64,000 nucleotides of DNA from CAZPNX01 sp964518765 (GTDB taxonomy: Bacteria > Edwardsbacteria > AC1 > EtOH8). Below, piece after piece: positions 59,558-64,000 of this stretch. Below the pieces are notes generated by a model. The model had not been told where the DNA came from and did no database searches. It worked only from the letters and a program-made list of their open reading frames with translations. Both the position numbers and the translations under genes were made by a program. The stretch lies in NCBI GenBank assembly GCA_964518765.1, contig CAZFJC010000003.1:62001-126000 (forward strand). Reading direction: 5' to 3'. The number at the start of each line of letters is the position of its first letter. Position 1 is the first letter of the stretch.

Positions 59558-60374
59558 GCCGTTCAGGTTCAGGACCTCCTCCTCCCTGGTGACCGTCTGC
59601 GGGCCCAAGGCGGCCAACGTCAGGGAGTTGCTGGAGGGGGTGCGCTCCGTCAGCGGATCTTCGATCTACCACCACAGCCACCAGGTCTACCGCGAATGGC
59701 AGGCCTTCGGCCGGCCGCCGGTCCACGACTTCGGCTACTGGGTGTCCGAGGTCCTGAGGGAGCGCAGCCTGGGCGAGAAGCTGTCGATGATCGATCCCAC
59801 CCAGCACGACGACATCCGCTCTTTCAGGGAGGCGCTGGTCGGTGAAATCGAGCGCTACCTGGGGGGCAATCCCCTTCTCAACCAGTGCCCCAGGGGCAGC
59901 GAGTTCGTCTTCTGCGAATCGACCTCGGTCATAGTGGACACCGGGGTGGCCGCCGCCGACATGGAGGGCTTTATCCGGGCTTTGGGCCAGGTTACCAACC
60001 GCAGCCTCTACTACCACCTGTTCGAGGCCCGCCTCAGGCTAAGGAGGACCGACAACGACTTCTCCATCTGGCTGCGCGAGCAGCTGCGGGATGAGTTGCT
60101 GGCCGCCGAGATCAGCCGTCTAGACATTTCCATCCAGACCCTTGACCAGATCCGGGCCCGCCTTATGCTCATCCTGGGACAGCGCCAGGGGATGTCTCCC
60201 TTGGCGCTGGTGAGGACCCTGATCCTTCTTCCCACCGACATCGTCGAGTCGATAGTGATGGAGCTGGTGAATCTGCCGGCGCGAACCGCCAGCCGCTTTT
60301 GGGAAAAGAGCCCCAGGGAGCTGGCCCAAGCACTGACCGCCGAGCTAAAGCGGAGAAAAGAGGGCAGGCGATAG
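59535..60374 (+). CDS. DUF5752 family protein
   Basis: The 279-residue soluble protein has SSLVTVCGPKAANVRELLEGV and HHSHQVYREWQAFGRPPVHDFGYW near its start, matching DUF5752, a family that accompanies trehalose glycosyltransferase genes. The reading frame begins inside the end of the OtsA fusion (23-base overlap) and ends immediately before treT. Its biochemical role is unknown. Constant placement between the synthase and TreT suggests a role in controlling or partnering them. Confidence 0.85.
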   Translation: MPRDNQIKPFRFRTSSSLVTVCGPKAANVRELLEGVRSVSGSSIYHHSHQVYREWQAFGRPPVHDFGYWVSEVLRERSLGEKLSMIDPTQHDDIRSFREALVGEIERYLGGNPLLNQCPRGSEFVFCESTSVIVDTGVAAADMEGFIRALGQVTNRSLYYHLFEARLRLRRTDNDFSIWLREQLRDELLAAEISRLDISIQTLDQIRARLMLILGQRQGMSPLALVRTLILLPTDIVESIVMELVNLPARTASRFWEKSPRELAQALTAELKRRKEGRR

Positions 60375-61607
60375 ATGGCGCTGGCTAAGCTTGAGGATTA
60401 TCGGGAGGTGGTGGGCGGGCCCGAGCTCGACGAGCTCAGGCAGCTCGCCCGCCATATAAAGGGTCGGCGCATGAAGCACGTCAACTCCACCTCGGTGGGG
60501 GGCGGGGTGGCCGAGATCCTCAACCGGATGGTGCCGCTGCTGAGAGAGCTGGGCATCGACGCTCGCTGGGAGGTGATCAAGGGCGGGGACGACTTCTTCA
60601 ACGTCACCAAGCTTTTCCACAACGCCCTCCACGGTAAGGAGGAGAACATCACCGAGGAGATGTACCGGACCTTCCAGGCCTATAACCGGAACAATGCCGA
60701 GCAGATGGATTTCGACAGCGACGACTGCGTGTTCATTCACGACCCCCAGCCCATCTGCTTGGTGGAGAAACGCCGGGGCGTGGGCTCCAGCTGGGTATGG
60801 CGCTGCCACATCGACGTCTCCCAGCCCTCGACCGCCGTCTGGGACTTTCTCCGGCCATACATCGAAAGGTACGACGGCATGGTGATCTCCTCCCCCAGCT
60901 TCTCCCAGCAGGTTCCCATCCCCCAGTACCTGATACCGCCCTCCATCGATCCCCTGGCCGACAAGAACCGGGACCTGGACCCGTCTTTGGTCGAAAGGGT
61001 GCTGGATAAATACGGGATTGACCGCGGCCGGCCGGTGGTGACCCAGATCTCCCGCTTCGACCGGCTCAAGGACCCGGTGGGGCTTATTCAGGCCTACAAG
61101 CTGGCCCGCCGGCGCATAGACTGCCAGCTGGTGCTGGCCGGAGGCGGGGCCACCGACGACCCCGAGGGCCTGCTGGTGCTGGAGGAGGTCAAGGCCGAGG
61201 CCGGCGACGATCCGGACATCCGAGTCCTCCACCTGCCGCCCGGGGCCGACCTGGAGATAAACGCCCTGGTGCGGGGTTCCAGCATCGTGGTGCAGAACTC
61301 GGTCAAGGAGGGCTTCGGCCTGACCGTCTCCGAGGCGCTGTGGAAGGGCAAGCCGGTTATCAGCCGTCCGGTGGGCGGCATCACCCAGCAGGTGATCAAC
61401 GAGGTCACTGGGCTTTTAGTTCATTCCACCGAGGGGCTGGCCTACGCCATTCGCTTCCTGCTGGCCAACCCGGAGAAGGCCATGGAGCTGGGACGCAACG
61501 GACGCAACTTTGTCCGCAGCCATTTCCTGATAACCAGGCACCTGAGGCGATATCTGCTGGTGATGATCTCGCTGATGCAGCGGGATAAACGGGAGATATA
61601 CCTGTGA
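60375..61607 (+). CDS. treT: Trehalose glycosyltransferring synthase (TreT, GT4)
   Basis: The 410-residue GT4 protein begins with a segment KHVNSTSVGGGVAEILNRMVPLL typical of TreT, and has the GT4 pattern EGFGLTVSEALWKGKPVISRPVGG near residue 313 plus QISRFDRLKDPVGLI. TreT makes trehalose from a nucleotide-glucose and glucose, reversibly, in a single step. This supplies a second trehalose route beside OtsAB. Start ATG 60375 follows the DUF5752 stop directly and its stop overlaps otsB. Confidence 0.9.
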   Translation: MALAKLEDYREVVGGPELDELRQLARHIKGRRMKHVNSTSVGGGVAEILNRMVPLLRELGIDARWEVIKGGDDFFNVTKLFHNALHGKEENITEEMYRTFQAYNRNNAEQMDFDSDDCVFIHDPQPICLVEKRRGVGSSWVWRCHIDVSQPSTAVWDFLRPYIERYDGMVISSPSFSQQVPIPQYLIPPSIDPLADKNRDLDPSLVERVLDKYGIDRGRPVVTQISRFDRLKDPVGLIQAYKLARRRIDCQLVLAGGGATDDPEGLLVLEEVKAEAGDDPDIRVLHLPPGADLEINALVRGSSIVVQNSVKEGFGLTVSEALWKGKPVISRPVGGITQQVINEVTGLLVHSTEGLAYAIRFLLANPEKAMELGRNGRNFVRSHFLITRHLRRYLLVMISLMQRDKREIYL

Positions 61608-62329
61608 TCCTGCTGATGCTGGATTTCGACGGGACTCTGGCCCCCATCAGAAGCGATCCGAGGGAGGTCGTCCTGGGGCCTGAGACCAGAAGGGCTTTAA
61701 GGGGGATTCAAAAAAACCGTCAGATCAGGCTGGCGGTAATCAGCGGACGGAGCCTGGCCGACGTCAAAAAAAGGGTGGGCCTTGAAGGGCTCTATTACGC
61801 TGGATGTCACGGGCTGGAGATGGCCGGCCCTGGTTTTCATTACCTCCACCCTCAGGCCGTTAAAACCAGGCCGACTATAGAGAGCATCGCCCGGGATCTG
61901 CGGCAGAAAATGAAGTCGATACCGGGAATAACCATCGAGGACAAGGGGTGGACAATAGCCGTCCATTTCCGAAAGGCCGGAAAGGTGGCCACTGATTTGG
62001 CTAAAACAACAGTAGCGCGGCTGACAAACGAACACCGGGATAGGCTCCAGATAATGCTCGGCAGAAAGGTTCTGGAGATAATGCCCAGGCTTTGCGGCGG
62101 TAAAGGGATGGCGGTTGAAAGTTTGCTGCGGCGGCATAAAAAGGAGAGACCATTTCCCGTCTATGTAGGGGACGACATAACGGATGAGGCGGCCTTCCGA
62201 ATAGTCAAGGGGCGGGGGCTTTGCATTCTAGTGGATAGCCGGGAAAGGCCGGGGGGCTCGCTGGCCGATTACAGGATGAGCTCGATAGCCGAGGTGCGGA
62301 GATTTCTTGAGGCGTTTACACCGGTATGA
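61604..62329 (+). CDS. otsB: Trehalose-6-phosphate phosphatase
   Basis: The 241-residue HAD-family protein has motif I LMLDFDGTLAPI, motif II AVISGRSLADVKK, CHGLEMAGPGF and motif IV YVGDDITDEAAF. It removes phosphate from trehalose-6-phosphate made by the sensor-OtsA fusion. The start is GTG at 61604, overlapping the treT stop (GTGA), and its stop overlaps the ClC channel start (ATGA), so expression is coupled. Confidence 0.93.
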   Translation: MILLMLDFDGTLAPIRSDPREVVLGPETRRALRGIQKNRQIRLAVISGRSLADVKKRVGLEGLYYAGCHGLEMAGPGFHYLHPQAVKTRPTIESIARDLRQKMKSIPGITIEDKGWTIAVHFRKAGKVATDLAKTTVARLTNEHRDRLQIMLGRKVLEIMPRLCGGKGMAVESLLRRHKKERPFPVYVGDDITDEAAFRIVKGRGLCILVDSRERPGGSLADYRMSSIAEVRRFLEAFTPV

Positions 62330-64000
62330 GGACTTTTGTAAATAACCTTTGCAACAAACTGGCCCGAAGTAAAGGAGGCCTGTCGGCTCTGGGGCCGGCC
62401 AAGATGATGGCGGCCGGTGTATTGGTGGGGGCGGCCGTGGGCCTGGCGGCGGTTGGTTTTCGTTTTCTGATAAACCTCTCCTCAGGCTTTTTCTTTCCCC
62501 ACGACCCAAGGCTATTTGGCCTAATGGGGCATTGGTGGCGATATCTGGCGGCGATGATCCCGGCTCTGGGCGGGCTGATCGTCGGTCTGGCCCTGCAGTA
62601 TCTTCTGGGCGAGCAAAAAGGCATCTCCGGGATGCCCGAGGTATTGTGGTCGGTGGCGGTGAAGGGCGGCCGGCTAAGGCCCCGGATGGGGATAAAGGGC
62701 CTGCTCTCGGCCGTTACCATGGGCTCCGGAGGGTCGGCCGGCCCCGAGGGGCCGATAGTGGAGATCGGCTCCTCGCTGTCCTCGTACTTTGGCCAAAAGA
62801 CGGGCCTCTCCCTGAGCGAGAACCGACTGTTCGCCGGTTGCGGGGCCGCTGCCGGGATAGCCGGTGTGTTCGGGGCGCCTCTGGGGGGGCTGTTCTTCGC
62901 CCTGGAGGTGGTGCTGGGAGAGTTCAGCATCTCATCATTTACGCCCGTGGTGCTTTCGGCCGTGGCGGCCTCGGTGGTCTCCAGGTCGTTCTTCGGAGAC
63001 CAGCCGGCGTTCCAGGTAACGGTCGTCTCTCTTGGGTCTCTTTGGGACACGATCCCCTACCTGCTGCTGGGCATTTTTTCCGGCTTGGTATCGGTTTTAT
63101 TCGTCTCGTCCATCTCCCGATCCCAGGAATTTTTCCGGGGGCTCCCCCTGCCCCTGTGGGGCAAAACCGCCCTGGGAGGCCTGGCGGTCGGTGTCATCGG
63201 CTTGGCCACCCCTCAGGTCTTGGGCGAGGGATATCATGCCGTGACCTCGGCCCTGGCCGGCAACCTGGCCTGGTGGCTGGCGCTTTCCCTGATGCTGGCC
63301 AAGATCCTGGCCACAGCCGGCACCTTGGGGTCGGGCGCCCCCGGAGGCGCTTTTGCCCCCGCCCTCTTCGTCGGCGCCATGTTGGGAAGCGCCTTCAATC
63401 AGGCAGCCAGCGAAATATTTCCAAAGGTCTTCGCCTTTAATCCCTCATATCCGCTGGCCGGAGCCGCCGGACTGGTAGCCGGCTCCCTGGGGGCGCCCAT
63501 CGCCGCCGGCCTTATCGTTTTCGAAGTCTCGGGGACCTACCGGGTGGTGCTGCCTTGCCTGATAGCGGTGGCCGCATCCGCAGCTATCGCCCACCGCATG
63601 AAAAGGGGATCGCTGTATACCCAGACGCTGGCCAATGCCGGCCTGCCGGTGGAGCAATTAAGGCGGCTGCCGCACCTTTCCGCCCATACCTGCCGCCAGG
63701 CGATGCGCCGCCAGTTGACGGCCGTCCTGCCCGGGGCTCCCCTGACAGATATTATCAAGATATTCTCCAGCATGGACCAGGAACTTCTGCCGGTGATAGA
63801 CGCGGACAACCGCTATCTGGGAGCTATCTGCTGGTCGCAGCTGCGCTGCTTTTTGGCCGAGGGGAGCCCCGAAGGGCCGATCATCGCTCACGATGTAATG
63901 TTGAGCACCCCGACGGTCTTGCCAGAGGACAGCCTCTCTTTGGCGTTGATGCACCTTATAAAGGAAGACCTGCAGGAACTGCCGGTGGTGGAGGAGGGAA
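62326..64000 (+). CDS. ClC family chloride channel/antiporter (3' end cut by window)
   Basis: The frame is open from ATG 62326 to the window edge, at least 558 codons. The ClC selectivity motifs GSGGSAGPEGPIVEIG (with the gating glutamate, about residue 141) and GSGAPGGAFAPALFVGA (about residue 334) are present within ten or more membrane helices. From about residue 460 the sequence resembles a CBS domain region. It is translationally coupled to otsB, so osmotic or ion balance may link it to trehalose. The C-terminus lies outside the window. Confidence 0.9.
   Translation, partial: MRTFVNNLCNKLARSKGGLSALGPAKMMAAGVLVGAAVGLAAVGFRFLINLSSGFFFPHDPRLFGLMGHWWRYLAAMIPALGGLIVGLALQYLLGEQKGISGMPEVLWSVAVKGGRLRPRMGIKGLLSAVTMGSGGSAGPEGPIVEIGSSLSSYFGQKTGLSLSENRLFAGCGAAAGIAGVFGAPLGGLFFALEVVLGEFSISSFTPVVLSAVAASVVSRSFFGDQPAFQVTVVSLGSLWDTIPYLLLGIFSGLVSVLFVSSISRSQEFFRGLPLPLWGKTALGGLAVGVIGLATPQVLGEGYHAVTSALAGNLAWWLALSLMLAKILATAGTLGSGAPGGAFAPALFVGAMLGSAFNQAASEIFPKVFAFNPSYPLAGAAGLVAGSLGAPIAAGLIVFEVSGTYRVVLPCLIAVAASAAIAHRMKRGSLYTQTLANAGLPVEQLRRLPHLSAHTCRQAMRRQLTAVLPGAPLTDIIKIFSSMDQELLPVIDADNRYLGAICWSQLRCFLAEGSPEGPIIAHDVMLSTPTVLPEDSLSLALMHLIKEDLQELPVVEEG

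Noticed and set aside
1..64000. tRNA or rRNA genes.
   Set aside because: No cloverleaf with a TTCRANYCC arm and no rRNA-like conserved stretch was seen in the spacers; a tRNAscan-SE run would settle it.

Overview
The window is GC-rich chromosomal DNA (about 60 percent by eye) from a Gram-negative bacterium. Outer-membrane beta-barrels, SPII lipoproteins, an OmpA-type domain and a Blc-like lipocalin imply an outer membrane. A two-subunit class I fumarase, three M42 peptidases, an EFR1 flavodoxin-ferredoxin, DUF5916/DUF885/DUF4846 secreted proteins and TreT-type trehalose synthesis suggest an uncultured lineage near the FCB group or candidate phyla such as TA06/Edwardsbacteria/Zixibacteria. That placement is inference and needs a marker-gene tree. 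The window lies beside the replication origin: dnaA and dnaN are at 9.8-12.6 kb, an AT-rich DnaA-box region precedes dnaA, and two perfect parS centromere sites lie 24-26 kb away. No rRNA, tRNA, CRISPR array or transposase gene was seen.

Layout. 1-7.3 kb (minus): C4 metabolism (sucC, a lipoprotein gene, sucD, fumarase alpha and beta, NADP-type malic enzyme) with a small methyltransferase/helix-hairpin-helix cluster. 7.5-9.3 kb: an M42 peptidase and a membrane-anchored M23 peptidase. 9.4-12.6 kb: oriC, dnaA, dnaN. 12.7-18.1 kb: a RelA/SpoT homologue diverging from ligA, then a guanine-deaminase-like gene. 18.1-30.7 kb (minus): a lipoprotein, an OmpA-FecR-barrel fusion, two M42 peptidases, an EFR1 protein, trpS, a giant GH13 protein and transketolase, mostly with overlapping or abutting ends. 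31-33.5 kb: lipocalin and mnmG. 33.6-39.4 kb: parS sites, secreted and membrane proteins. 39.6-46.5 kb: ilvE, two paralogous TetR regulators with related operators, a DUF885 peptidase and a DUF5916 barrel. 47-52.3 kb: tldD-tldE, a frameshifted methyltransferase, a nucleotidyltransferase and a pseudouridine synthase. 52.5-64 kb: a CaCA antiporter, then a TetR-controlled trehalose cluster (two ABC permeases, binding protein, sensor-OtsA fusion, DUF5752, TreT, OtsB) running into a ClC channel.

The most notable unexplained structure is a dispersed intergenic element of 158-164 bp. Four near-complete copies (30811-30968, 33604-33761, 37015-37173, 49819-49982) and one degraded copy next to oriC share a conserved core. 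Copies have imperfect terminal inverted repeats with compensatory changes between copies, an internal hairpin whose arms differ almost completely in sequence yet still pair, and, for two copies, exact 11-bp flanking direct repeats. This looks like a non-autonomous mobile element (MITE-like) with conserved secondary structure. Other points of interest are the membrane sensor-trehalose-phosphate synthase fusion, a parS site inside a 32-bp perfect palindrome, a lipoprotein gene between sucC and sucD with no canonical start at the expected place, and overlapping opposed promoters between relA/spoT and ligA.
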